Virus record (IMG/VR): IMGVR_UViG_3300007539_000030
Span: 1 to 50,533 of that record
From: a virus
Direction: 5' to 3' (one strand)
Length of the DNA stretch: 50,533 bases
Position numbers and translations under genes: made by a program. The notes below the pieces were generated by a model. It was not told the origin of the DNA and searched no databases. It worked only from the letters and a program-made list of their open reading frames with translations. Of the stretch, positions 1-9,377 are shown piece by piece (position 1 is the stretch's first letter; the number at the start of each line of letters is the position of its first letter).

Positions 1-1418
1 TACTTATCAATGAGTTGATCCAGAGCGCCATCCAGATCGATATTGGGATCAGAAAAATAGGAACGGACGTTGACATCAATCTCGCCAGCGCCAGAGTCCC
101 CTGTATTGTTAGCCCCAAACAGAAGATTACCACTCGTATCATTAACTTTGATATAGTTAAGATAGTTGAATCCTCTGTATCCAGTGGTTGCAGTAAGTTC
201 CTGATCAAGTTCAAAGTCTTCTTTTGTATTTCCATCAGCAAAGGAGACTCTATTGTTTTGTAGTTGGAGGTTGTCAACGCCACGATCAGCAATCTTGACG
301 TAACCACCTTGGATACCGCCAGCGTGATCCCACTCAGTTACATCAAAGTCTTCTTGGGAGAAGGATGCAAGACCCTTCTGAGGTGTCAGAGCAGATCCGA
401 GATATCTCCAAGACCCTGTATCGGAGGTATCTGTGTGTGTCGGTTCACCGCCGCCAGCGTTAATAGGAAGGATAGCCTCATACAGGCGATCATCTCCATT
501 CTTGACCTTATCATAACGAGCGTAAGCGGTGGCATTATCATAGACGGGTGCCAGAGTACCTTCTCTTGCAGTAGAGATAGGTGCAGTGACGGCATAGGTT
601 AGACGACCATATCTGTCAACAGTAAATTCAGTTGTATTGACTGTCTGGTGAATCGTACCAGACTCTGCAACAGAAGTTTCTGGTTGATCCAGTGAGACAG
701 AACCAGTTGGGTTGTAAGAACCAACAACGACTGGCGTATCAGCAAGGTCCACCAGCGGGTTGCCAGTCTGACCGTTAGCATTAGAGGTAACAATACGACC
801 AGGAGCACCAGTTACCTGACGTGTGGCATATGTACCAGAACCAGTTCTGGTCAACATACCAAGTGTTGAGATGGCAACAATGGAGGTTAGGTTAGGGTCT
901 AACGTCTGTGCGTCAGTAATACCGAATCCTGCCAAAGTAGTGGGGTTGTTGCCTGTAACAACACGACCACGAGAGTCAATGGTCAACTGTGTGTATGTAC
1001 CAGTAGCATTCAGGTCCTCCTCATCATAGTGAGGCAGACCAGGTTGGTAGTTCAGTTCTGCCGTGATGTTGATGTTAGCAGAACCATCAAACGAGGCAGA
1101 ACCTGACATGTCACCCGTCAGGGTGAAGTTTCTAGCGTTGGCAAGTCTAGTTGCAGTAGCAGCGTTACCAATCAGTGAGGCAGTAATGGCACCTGCTTCA
1201 AAGTTACCGTCAGCGTCTCTCTTTACCAGAGTGTTGGCAATGTTAGAGTCTGCTTCCAATGGTCGCTCATATTTAAGCGAGTTCCACTGAGTCACACCGT
1301 CCCCGATTTTCAGACGAGAGGTATCTAGTTCAATACCAAGTTCGCCTTGGGCGAGGATAGGATTGACGTTTGCCCACTGCTGAGCGCCGTCACGTCTTAA
1401 TTGGATTCTATTTGCCAT
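1..1418 (-). CDS. Tail fibre-like protein with tropism-determinant N-terminus (3' end outside window)
   Basis: The frame stays open from the ATG at 1418 to the window edge, about 472 codons, so the C-terminus is missing. The first 50 residues (MANRIQLRRDGAQQWANVNP, then AQGELGIELDTSRLKIGDG) match the short N-terminal domain that many phage fibres share with the major tropism determinant. Residues about 290-340 form a Tyr/Trp module ending in PTHTDTSDTGSWRYLG, similar to carbohydrate-binding modules of the CBM5/12 type and to two modules in the giant protein at 15932-36211. The remainder is low-complexity beta-rich sequence typical of fibres. A TATAAATA late promoter lies 38 bases upstream and a terminator separates it from the preceding gene, so it is probably its own late transcription unit. 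Inferred role: host-surface recognition on the distal tail. The receptor-binding tip is not visible. Confidence 0.88.
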   Translation of the reverse strand, partial: MANRIQLRRDGAQQWANVNPILAQGELGIELDTSRLKIGDGVTQWNSLKYERPLEADSNIANTLVKRDADGNFEAGAITASLIGNAATATRLANARNFTLTGDMSGSASFDGSANINITAELNYQPGLPHYDEEDLNATGTYTQLTIDSRGRVVTGNNPTTLAGFGITDAQTLDPNLTSIVAISTLGMLTRTGSGTYATRQVTGAPGRIVTSNANGQTGNPLVDLADTPVVVGSYNPTGSVSLDQPETSVAESGTIHQTVNTTEFTVDRYGRLTYAVTAPISTAREGTLAPVYDNATAYARYDKVKNGDDRLYEAILPINAGGGEPTHTDTSDTGSWRYLGSALTPQKGLASFSQEDFDVTEWDHAGGIQGGYVKIADRGVDNLQLQNNRVSFADGNTKEDFELDQELTATTGYRGFNYLNYIKVNDTSGNLLFGANNTGDSGAGEIDVNVRSYFSDPNIDLDGALDQLIDK

Positions 1419-1456
1419 TGCTTATCGAACGCTAGCAGGGTCAGGTGTCTCTTGTC

Positions 1457-1464
1457 TATTTATA
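1457..1464 (-). promoter_or_regulatory. T4-type late promoter TATAAATA
   Basis: The minus strand reads TATAAATA, an exact match to the T4 late-promoter box recognised by the phage sigma factor gp55. It lies between the terminator at 1474-1497 and the fibre start at 1418, a spacing that would give a leader of about 30 bases. Confidence 0.8.
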
Positions 1465-1473
1465 CCCAAAACA

Positions 1474-1497
1474 AAAGGGGACCCGAAGGTCCCCTTT
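1474..1497 (-). terminator. Intrinsic terminator with UUCG tetraloop
   Basis: On the minus strand a perfect 10-bp stem (AAAGGGGACC / GGTCCCCTTT) closes a TTCG loop and is followed by TGTTTT. The C(UUCG)G tetraloop is exceptionally stable in RNA. The stem starts 2 bases after the stop codon of the 1499-1711 gene, so it ends the wedge/DUF4815 operon before the separate fibre transcript. Confidence 0.9.
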
Positions 1498-1498
1498 G

Positions 1499-1711
1499 TC
1501 ATTCTTCGGTTGTTTCTTCTGGTTCATCTTCGTCGGGTGGATGAAGATATTCCAGAGTTTCGATTGCTCCCATGAGTTTCAGAGCGGTCTGTTCGTTCTC
1601 ACGAATCTTTTGTTGCATCTCTTTCGTCTCTTGGATGATGTTGTTATAACGAGTACGAAAGTTATTCAGAAGATCCTTGGGATCTTGTGTTTCAGTCACG
1701 TCAGCTGGCAT
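1499..1711 (-). CDS. Small coiled-coil protein, 70 aa, unknown function
   Basis: Residues 12-55 are a highly charged helix with heptad-like spacing, including a stretch around NNIIQETKEMQQKIRENEQ. The tail is acidic and Pro-rich (PPDEDEPEETTEE). No enzymatic motif is visible. Its start overlaps the stop of the 1711-1965 gene by one base (TAATG type), and it is the last gene before the terminator. A small helical protein at the end of a wedge/fibre operon could be an assembly factor or a minor virion protein. That is inferred from position only. Confidence 0.8.
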   Translation of the reverse strand: MPADVTETQDPKDLLNNFRTRYNNIIQETKEMQQKIRENEQTALKLMGAIETLEYLHPPDEDEPEETTEE

Positions 1712-1965
1712 TACTTACTCTCCTTGTTTACTAATTGCAAAAGCAGACTCTTGATGTCCGACACATCAGATTTTAGATCATTCACCTCTTGTTGTAAAGA
1801 GGAGAAGTCTTGTTTTTTCTTTTGTCTTTCTCGATAGGACTGCATGTAACTATCATAGACATCCTTATCGCGGAGGAGGATAGCATTAGAATCCTTGTCT
1901 CGAAAGAGACCACGGTTCTCGTCCCCCTCCACTGGTATGTATTTAGGTACTCCGAACTTGCTCAT
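1711..1965 (-). CDS. Small protein with C-terminal coiled coil, 84 aa
   Basis: The N-terminal half is polar (FGVPKYIPVEGDENRGLFRD). Residues 50-84 form a likely coiled coil (LQQEVNDLKSDVSDIKSLLL). It overlaps the stop of the 2470-aa DUF4815 gene by 4 bases (ATGA), which suggests coupled translation with that virion protein and perhaps a joint assembly role. No known family is recognised. Confidence 0.82.
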   Translation of the reverse strand: MSKFGVPKYIPVEGDENRGLFRDKDSNAILLRDKDVYDSYMQSYRERQKKKQDFSSLQQEVNDLKSDVSDIKSLLLQLVNKESK

Positions 1966-4900
1966 GATGCGAATGCGATTGCTCTCATATCTTTGATCAG
2001 TGGTACTTTCGCTTGGTTCTTAGACTTCATTACGATCTTAATCTGGAATGCTTGGAACTCCTCGCCTTCGACCACGTATTCAAAGTCTTCCCACTCTTCC
2101 TCACCGACGTTAGTTGAACCGACTTCGGGGACTGGGATTTTCTGGAAACCAATATCATTCATCTGCTTCTCGGAACCAGGTTTTTGGATACGATAGTAGA
2201 TGTCAATGTTAGAATCACCATAACGCTGCATGGATACCATAACACGAATGGATCTAGAAACGTTAGCAAGTCTAGCAACTCTTGTCAAGTAAACAGCATC
2301 GTTCTGGTCACCGTAAGGCAGTGTAGATACATCACCCTGTGGGTTGATTTCAGATTGCAGACCCAGTATCTGAGGTCCACCTTCCCAACTATTGATCTTA
2401 TTAGATGTTGTGATCACAGACACACGGTCAAGGTCAACCACAGGTGAGAGGTTGTTTACGCTAGTGTCAAAATTGATCTTCATAGTCAAAGACTTGTTAC
2501 CTTCCAGTTTGTTTGCTTCATTAATCTTGGAGCAAATCATTCTGGGGTTGTCGAAGTAGTTCTCATCATTAAGTTGGATGTTGTCATATACACCGTTGTT
2601 CACGAAGGATGCTTGGTCAACAACAGTTCCACCGTTACCGATGGATGTACCAGATGTAGTATTCAGTGTTGGAGACACACCAGTTTCCTTGAACTGCATG
2701 ATCTGGATGGTAGGTGTGATCAGTTCAAACGGAATATTCTTGGTTGCCGACACTCTGTATCCACCAGTTCTAATGCCAGCAGTTGCAACAGATTGTGTTA
2801 CTAAGGTATAAGAATCAGTCGTGGGATCTTGGATGCTGGTGTGTACCTTATTGATCTCCGTCAGAGGAATACCATCAAGGTTGTAACAAGCAACCGTAGT
2901 ACCAGTAGGCCATTCTTGGGCAGCAGTACCATCATTTGCTCTACCCGAAGGTGCAACAGTAATAGTCTGACCATCATCACTGATAGCAGAGTATGCGATA
3001 ACTTCCTTAGTTACCAAAGGCAGGATCTCGAACCAGCTCTCAGTAGCACCATCAGAACCAGGCAGCGCACCAACACGAGGAGGTGCAGGTCGCGACGTGA
3101 GCATAACATAACCAGGATTGGTAGTAGAGATTGCTCTACCGTTGATAATCTTATGGAAAGATCCAGCGTTAGCAACACTAATTGTAGTAGCACTACTAGA
3201 CAGAGTTGCAGTCAACTCAGTCGGCGGAATCTCAGACTCAACGTTCTTGATCTCAACGTTGTTGGATCTGTTGTGCATACCGTGGTTGGCGTGGATGACT
3301 GCAACCTTCTTATCTTCTGTACGAGTAGAAGGAGCAATAGCAGGGTATGCGATGTAGGAGTCACCACTGTATACAGCAGAAGTCATTGTACCCGACACAC
3401 CACCTGGTTCAGACAGGGTGTCGTTAGCGGTATCAAACTGACTATCAACATAGTTAGCAGTGATGGTCTGTGTTCCTCCATCGTAGGCAGTAACCACAGC
3501 AGTAGCACCAGAAGAAGAACCAGTGATAACGTTACCTGCTTCAAATACACCGTTGTTGACGGTAGACATTACAATAGTAACGATAGACTGGGAAGACTTC
3601 AATGCTTGGAATGGATCTCCATTACCATCGAGGAAACCTTGCTCAAAGTCACCAACGATGCCAGTCACAGTCATTGTCTGTGGGTTCGAGGTGGAGTCAA
3701 ACTCTTCGATTGTACCCTCAGCACCAGAAGGAGTCTGGATGACACGAGCACCAATCGTGAAGTTATATGATTGGCCAGTCGGGAATGTGATCTGTTGCTT
3801 AGGTTGGATAGTAACCAGAGGGTTGACGTTCAAGGAACTAATACCATCGTTACCAAGACCCAGTTCGGCGTTGGTAAATGTTGCATTACCAACCACACTC
3901 GTATTGAAGACAGCACGATATAGATTGAACTTCAAGTCTTCATACTGGTCAGCGGTCCACGTAGATGCGTTCTGCGATTTGAAGAGCACACCAGCGTAAG
4001 GCTGTTCAGAGATCGTTCTTGTGCCAGTGATATCAATATCACCCATACGTGAGATCCAGACCTTATATTCGTTGGAGTCGGAGAACAATACAAAGCAGTG
4101 TTCCTCAGATTCGGGGATGAATACAGGTGCAGGGAAGTTGAATCTGGTAGCAATAGAAGCGTTATCAGAAACTTCAACCTCGCTAGGTCTCAGAGTAACA
4201 TCAGAGAAGGGCAGGATGTCCTTAGTTGGATAACCATTTTCCATAGGACGGATCTGCATGGAGATGGGAATCTTGGTATCTTTTGTACCGAAGAAGATGT
4301 CCACACCTGTCACAAATGTACCACCTTGCTCTTCTAGCAAGAAGGACTGTGCCAGAGGGTCCCACCAACCAACCTGTCTGGTGTTGGTACGAACAGAACG
4401 AACTGTTCTTCTTTGAGTAACGGTGTCTCTAACAACAGTAGCGTTACGAACAGCAAGGATGTTTTCTTGCAGAGTGTTGAGTGTACCTCTTGCTGTATAT
4501 TCTGCCTCAGCAGCAGAGTCAACAGCACCTGGCAGTCTGCTATCTTGCTCAGAAGAAGACAGACGGAAGACTCTGGAACCAGTTGCCCAACGTGGGTTAG
4601 AATCGTTAGCAGGGTTAGGAATCCAGAAAGCACCTTTGATGATACCAACCAGGTCAGATACAAGACGACGGTCCTTCACCACAGCACGAGCACCAGATGT
4701 CTGACCTTGCAGAACCTCACCAACTTGGAAGTTACCAAAGAAGTTGGGGTTCACAGTAGCAGAGAGAACTTCGGTGTCGATGTTCAGAACACTAGTCTGT
4801 GATGCATAAGAGTCGGGCAGAGCATCATTGGTTGCACTGTATGGGTTGGTTGTCAAACCATCATTAGGTGCAGCAACACGGAATCTGCAACCAGACTTAC

Positions 4901-7900
4901 GACCGAAGACAGTTTCACCAATCACAAACGGTGTTTCGTTGGTTTCGCTATCCTCAGAAGAGTTCTTAACGATCTCGATCAACTTAGGAATGATGTAGTT
5001 CTGTACGTTGTCGTTATCGAAGAATGCATACATTCTGGTCTTAGGCTTCACACGCTCAACGTCGAAACCGACGTTACGGGAGCGGATCCATGGGATGAAT
5101 GTACTATCGATGATGCTGTCACCCAGTGAGCGACGGTCAATTCTAGGAACAACTCTGAGTCGAGTACCAGATCTAACCTGACGACGTGTGGTAACAGTGG
5201 TCTGAGACGCCAAAACACGTCTAGGCACACCACGAGCAAAAGAGGTCTCTCTCCATGTTCTGCCGTTCTGTCTTCTAGTACCAGTCCAGGTAGTTCTCCA
5301 AGCACGCCACTGTACAGGTGCGAAACCTTGGTTGTTGACATTTAGTCTCTGTCTGGTTGCTTGGAAGTTACCTTCAATAGTGGTAACACGAACAGGAGCA
5401 CGACGTGTGTCAGTCCAGTCATCCGATGCAGGCAGAAGGTCGATACGACCGATGAAAGTAAACACGTTGAACGGGTTCACGTTCTCCAATCTAGAAGCAT
5501 ACGGTTGAACGATGATTGCTTCGTTTTCGTATGGCAGTGTCAGGACGTTAGCGCCGATCTTACCTCCCAGTGCAGGGTTTTCTCTCCACCAGATTAGGTT
5601 GCTAGACAGATCAGTTCTGTATTGCAGAGCTACGTTAGTGGTGTAGTGAGACGGTCTGAGGATGCCCTCAGTAAAGTCCATCGAACACTTGAAGTCCTGA
5701 TTATTAACATCAGAAGAAGAGTGATCGGTAAAGTCATCTACAAGGAATCCATTCTTCAATCTGTCGAAACCGTCAGAGTCGAACGCTTTGAGGTTTCTAG
5801 CATCAGATTCCAGCAGTGACAGAGAGGTGTAGTATTCCAGGGACTGCAAGCGGCGATCCATGTTACCGATGTCTTCCATCGTGTAACGACGCTGCTGGTG
5901 CAGTGTAATCAGGATGTCTTCATCTACATCATAGACATATGGTTCGTACTGGATCTTCGCCAGCAACATAGCATTGTCGATGTCATCTGCTTCTGGGGGA
6001 TCCTCAGCAGGGACACCCTTAGACAGTTTCAGATCACCATCATGTGCCATGAACAGTTTGTCCTGTCTAGGCAGATAGTATTCATAGTCAAGACGAATCT
6101 GCTCTTCTACCTTAGGAATGTTAAAGATGGTAGAACCACCTGCACCACCAGTGGAGGTAAAGACACGAGAATCGAAGTCAAGAGACTTACAGTTTGTATA
6201 GTAAGGTTGCTCAACTGTACCAGAACCAGAAGCAAGTTCACCAACAGCAGGACGGAAGTCCAGAGTATCAGTCAGAAACTTGCTGTTACGGCTAGGTCTT
6301 TCTCTGGGAATCTCAGCAAAGTTGATACCAGTATAAGATTGGTTGGTGAAGTAATCACCAGATGCTTCGTGGATGAAGTAGTCAAACACAACTGCCAACT
6401 TACGCTTGGGTTCAGATGTGCCTGCCTTTCTCACCAGTTTAGAGACACTATAATAGAAAGATGTCTTGTTAGGATCGAGCTCGAAGTCAGCAGTAATGTT
6501 CTTAGAACCTTGTTCCAGAGCACCATCGCCATCATCGATAACAGCAACGAGGTTGTTCAGATCGTCGTCGAAACCATCGATGGTTTCACCAGTGTTAAAG
6601 AACTCAGTAGAAACGGGAACAACATACAGTCTGTTATTGGCAGCGTTGAAGGATACCACACGCGCTCTGGCATTAGAGGTACGACCAACAACCACAGTTC
6701 CATTGTCGAAGAAGACGTTTTCTGTCAGAGTGATGTAAGGAACCTTAGCATCATCATCGTTCTCAGACTCATATACAGCGTGCAGTTTATACACGTCGTT
6801 CAGAGCAAAGGAGATCTCTTCGTCTTCGATACGAGTACCATACAGGTTACCGTATGCCAGACCATAAAGGATAACGTCGTTCTGATTTCTGGTGCGAATG
6901 ACCTTCATGGTCCTCATCTTCGCAGCAGTCTTAATCTTCTTAGATACTGTGTTGACAGAAACAGCAGCGTTCAGGGTCACCTTAGTGATGTTGTTGACTG
7001 TACCACCACTACCATCATTCAGACCAGTAACCAGCAGAGACTGTCTGTTGGCACCAAAGGACACACCGATAGTTGGGTTCTGCTTTTCGGATTCCTCTTC
7101 AATGTCGAGGTTAGTACCAACGTTCCAACCATAACCAGTGTTGTCGTTGGCACCCTGAGTGATAGTCAGGTTATAGTTCTCACCATCAAGTGTCGTGAAC
7201 TGCTCGTTCTCAGGCAGTGTGAAGGTCACGTCACCAGAGGAGAGAGGCTTGTCCTTAAAGGTCTTGATGACAACGAACGATTCGTCAGATACCGACTTGA
7301 TAGCACGCTTCGGCATGTCAATAGCAAGTTCACCATCTCTATTCACTTTCTCAGTGAAGTAAGGACGGAGACGTGTTACCTGGGTGGCGGGATATTCACC
7401 ATCAGTGATACTACCCTTAGTTAAAGTAGTATCAATCGTTGCGGTCTGTGTGCCGAAGTCAAAGACAGGTGATAGACCAGTATTCTTTCTATTGAGTGCT
7501 GTGTATGCGATGTTGGCAGGATCAATACGCTTGATACGAAGTGAAGTGCTACCTTTATTATCTGTCGCAGTTGGTGAAATGACATCACCAGCGCGGAGGT
7601 CGGCAGAGAATACAGTATCAAAACCAACAACGTCTTGATCGGTTGCTTGGTCAACAGTAACAGTTTTACCAATCAGAGCCAGAGATTCTGTCAGGGCAAG
7701 AGAAGCAGTGAAGATAACTGTGCTGTTGCTGCTGGACTCATATCCAACCAGTTGTCTGACATCAGATCTCTCATAAGGGTATACTGCATTCAATACGTCC
7801 AGAACACGTCCGTCACGTTCAATAACTTCACCTTGCTGGAACTGACCAGACACCTGGTGAACCAGTGCATAGTCAGCAGCGGCAGAGTGTACATAACCTC

Positions 7901-9374
7901 TGGCACCAGAAGAACGACCCACCAGCATCTCACCATCAATGATGGTCTGAGAGGAAGCGAAGTTCAACGCAGTGAACATCTGGATATCGAAGAGGAAGCA
8001 GTTATAGTTATTGCCATCCTTTTCAAGTTGCAGGACTCTTGCCTTACCAATCAGATTACCTCTGACAGCATTAGAAGGACCAGTGCCCAACCAGTCATCT
8101 CTAAGGTCAACGACCTGATAGCACTCTGATACGTTCTCACCAGAGATACGAGGCCAACCCCAGACATCATATACTCTTACTGCCTGTGACAGATCGACAG
8201 GTACAATCTGGTTCTGACGACCAACAAAGGTACGAGGCTTGGGAGTGTCAACATAAGTGGGTGCCAGAATCTGTGTTCTGTAACCTTTTACATATGCTCT
8301 ACCAGGACCAACTTCAAGGGCAGCCCAGTTCTCAGATGCTGGTTGTCCCTCAGCAGAGATCTCACCAGGTGTATAGACACCATTGTTAAAGTTATCATTC
8401 AGGTGCTCTCTGGCACGTACGTCGAACGTATCGACAACATAGTCACCATGCGTTTCATACGTCCTACGAGCAATCGACTTCTCGATCTCGTTATATTCCG
8501 TACGGTCAACAAAGTTCTCAACAGTTGAGTTCCTGATGCGAAGCAGTTCGATGAAGTTCTTATCGGTCTCGTCGTTAATTGGTTTCTTAACAAGTGCAGT
8601 CTTAATTCTGAATCGGTGAGCACCAGGAGCCGAGTAATTGGATGCACCAATGGCGTTATCTGTGAGAGACGGGTCATCCTCAGGTGTAATAATTGACTCG
8701 CTAACCTCAAATCCGACTCGGTAGGATGGGTTGTTTGTGTATTGGTCAAGGATGATGTACTCAGTTTGGATGTCAACGAAGTGTCCACGGATGAAGTAAA
8801 CACCTTCACTGATGTATGCCGTAGAACCAACCTGTGCAGCGTCTACTGGCAGAAGTTGAGCAAACGGAGAACCAGTCTCGATCAGGGTGTTACCAAAGGT
8901 AATCTCCTGTTCAGCAACCAACTGTTCGTTGTTCTGGAACTTCTTAGTTGTTACATCAGATGTAGTATCCCCAGACTCTACATACTTAATGTAAAATGTG
9001 ATGTAACCACGATCACTTTGAGTGGCAGGAATCGAGTAAAGAACCTTTGCCTTAATACCTGTGGTGAGACCTTCAATGATCTTACCTTCAAGTTGAGTTC
9101 TATAAGTTTCAACGTCCACACCCAGGAATGCCTGCTGGATGAGGATACAATCAACGTTCAAGTCATAACCGACCTGACCAGGGATGACCATCGCACCCTC
9201 TTTGAAGAGGTGCTGTCCCATTGCTTCGATCTGATTCTGCAAGATCGACTGCATGGTCGTAAGTTCTCTTGCCTGAATCGGAAATCCAGGGCGGAAGAGA
9301 ACTCTGTAAAAGTTCTTGTCCTTATCGAAATCGTCGAAGTAAGGAGCAAGGTTTAGATTAGTATTCTGGGGCAT
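1962..9374 (-). CDS. Giant DUF4815-family virion protein, 2470 aa
   Basis: The N-terminus has the hallmark of DUF4815 proteins of cyanophages and other large tailed phages: LAPYFDDFDKDKNFYRVLFR, then RPGFPIQARELTTMQSILQNQ. Further conserved-looking blocks are SRNVGFDVERVKPKTRMYAF near residue 1430, and WWDPLAQSFLLEEQGGTFVT with FFGTKDTKIP near 1675. The last 120 residues form a beta domain (RVMVSMQRYGDSNIDIYYRI). In between are several copies of a short module of the form F-x2-GE-x-[VL]-x-G-x-[ST]-SGA-x-A-x-V, also present in three neighbouring proteins. It follows gp8 where T4 has gp9-gp12, so it probably connects the wedge to fibres. Position supports this, not sequence similarity to gp10. 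The gene starts 3 bases after the gp8 stop and overlaps the next gene by 4 bases. Confidence 0.92.
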   Translation of the reverse strand: MPQNTNLNLAPYFDDFDKDKNFYRVLFRPGFPIQARELTTMQSILQNQIEAMGQHLFKEGAMVIPGQVGYDLNVDCILIQQAFLGVDVETYRTQLEGKIIEGLTTGIKAKVLYSIPATQSDRGYITFYIKYVESGDTTSDVTTKKFQNNEQLVAEQEITFGNTLIETGSPFAQLLPVDAAQVGSTAYISEGVYFIRGHFVDIQTEYIILDQYTNNPSYRVGFEVSESIITPEDDPSLTDNAIGASNYSAPGAHRFRIKTALVKKPINDETDKNFIELLRIRNSTVENFVDRTEYNEIEKSIARRTYETHGDYVVDTFDVRAREHLNDNFNNGVYTPGEISAEGQPASENWAALEVGPGRAYVKGYRTQILAPTYVDTPKPRTFVGRQNQIVPVDLSQAVRVYDVWGWPRISGENVSECYQVVDLRDDWLGTGPSNAVRGNLIGKARVLQLEKDGNNYNCFLFDIQMFTALNFASSQTIIDGEMLVGRSSGARGYVHSAAADYALVHQVSGQFQQGEVIERDGRVLDVLNAVYPYERSDVRQLVGYESSSNSTVIFTASLALTESLALIGKTVTVDQATDQDVVGFDTVFSADLRAGDVISPTATDNKGSTSLRIKRIDPANIAYTALNRKNTGLSPVFDFGTQTATIDTTLTKGSITDGEYPATQVTRLRPYFTEKVNRDGELAIDMPKRAIKSVSDESFVVIKTFKDKPLSSGDVTFTLPENEQFTTLDGENYNLTITQGANDNTGYGWNVGTNLDIEEESEKQNPTIGVSFGANRQSLLVTGLNDGSGGTVNNITKVTLNAAVSVNTVSKKIKTAAKMRTMKVIRTRNQNDVILYGLAYGNLYGTRIEDEEISFALNDVYKLHAVYESENDDDAKVPYITLTENVFFDNGTVVVGRTSNARARVVSFNAANNRLYVVPVSTEFFNTGETIDGFDDDLNNLVAVIDDGDGALEQGSKNITADFELDPNKTSFYYSVSKLVRKAGTSEPKRKLAVVFDYFIHEASGDYFTNQSYTGINFAEIPRERPSRNSKFLTDTLDFRPAVGELASGSGTVEQPYYTNCKSLDFDSRVFTSTGGAGGSTIFNIPKVEEQIRLDYEYYLPRQDKLFMAHDGDLKLSKGVPAEDPPEADDIDNAMLLAKIQYEPYVYDVDEDILITLHQQRRYTMEDIGNMDRRLQSLEYYTSLSLLESDARNLKAFDSDGFDRLKNGFLVDDFTDHSSSDVNNQDFKCSMDFTEGILRPSHYTTNVALQYRTDLSSNLIWWRENPALGGKIGANVLTLPYENEAIIVQPYASRLENVNPFNVFTFIGRIDLLPASDDWTDTRRAPVRVTTIEGNFQATRQRLNVNNQGFAPVQWRAWRTTWTGTRRQNGRTWRETSFARGVPRRVLASQTTVTTRRQVRSGTRLRVVPRIDRRSLGDSIIDSTFIPWIRSRNVGFDVERVKPKTRMYAFFDNDNVQNYIIPKLIEIVKNSSEDSETNETPFVIGETVFGRKSGCRFRVAAPNDGLTTNPYSATNDALPDSYASQTSVLNIDTEVLSATVNPNFFGNFQVGEVLQGQTSGARAVVKDRRLVSDLVGIIKGAFWIPNPANDSNPRWATGSRVFRLSSSEQDSRLPGAVDSAAEAEYTARGTLNTLQENILAVRNATVVRDTVTQRRTVRSVRTNTRQVGWWDPLAQSFLLEEQGGTFVTGVDIFFGTKDTKIPISMQIRPMENGYPTKDILPFSDVTLRPSEVEVSDNASIATRFNFPAPVFIPESEEHCFVLFSDSNEYKVWISRMGDIDITGTRTISEQPYAGVLFKSQNASTWTADQYEDLKFNLYRAVFNTSVVGNATFTNAELGLGNDGISSLNVNPLVTIQPKQQITFPTGQSYNFTIGARVIQTPSGAEGTIEEFDSTSNPQTMTVTGIVGDFEQGFLDGNGDPFQALKSSQSIVTIVMSTVNNGVFEAGNVITGSSSGATAVVTAYDGGTQTITANYVDSQFDTANDTLSEPGGVSGTMTSAVYSGDSYIAYPAIAPSTRTEDKKVAVIHANHGMHNRSNNVEIKNVESEIPPTELTATLSSSATTISVANAGSFHKIINGRAISTTNPGYVMLTSRPAPPRVGALPGSDGATESWFEILPLVTKEVIAYSAISDDGQTITVAPSGRANDGTAAQEWPTGTTVACYNLDGIPLTEINKVHTSIQDPTTDSYTLVTQSVATAGIRTGGYRVSATKNIPFELITPTIQIMQFKETGVSPTLNTTSGTSIGNGGTVVDQASFVNNGVYDNIQLNDENYFDNPRMICSKINEANKLEGNKSLTMKINFDTSVNNLSPVVDLDRVSVITTSNKINSWEGGPQILGLQSEINPQGDVSTLPYGDQNDAVYLTRVARLANVSRSIRVMVSMQRYGDSNIDIYYRIQKPGSEKQMNDIGFQKIPVPEVGSTNVGEEEWEDFEYVVEGEEFQAFQIKIVMKSKNQAKVPLIKDMRAIAFAS

Positions 9375-9377
9375 CTC

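Noticed and set aside
5898-7424. Long plus-strand frames opposite the large virion genes, for example 508 codons here
   Set aside because: All have the Arg/Ser/Val/Cys-rich composition of antisense shadows, no start context, and lie exactly opposite well-supported minus-strand proteins.
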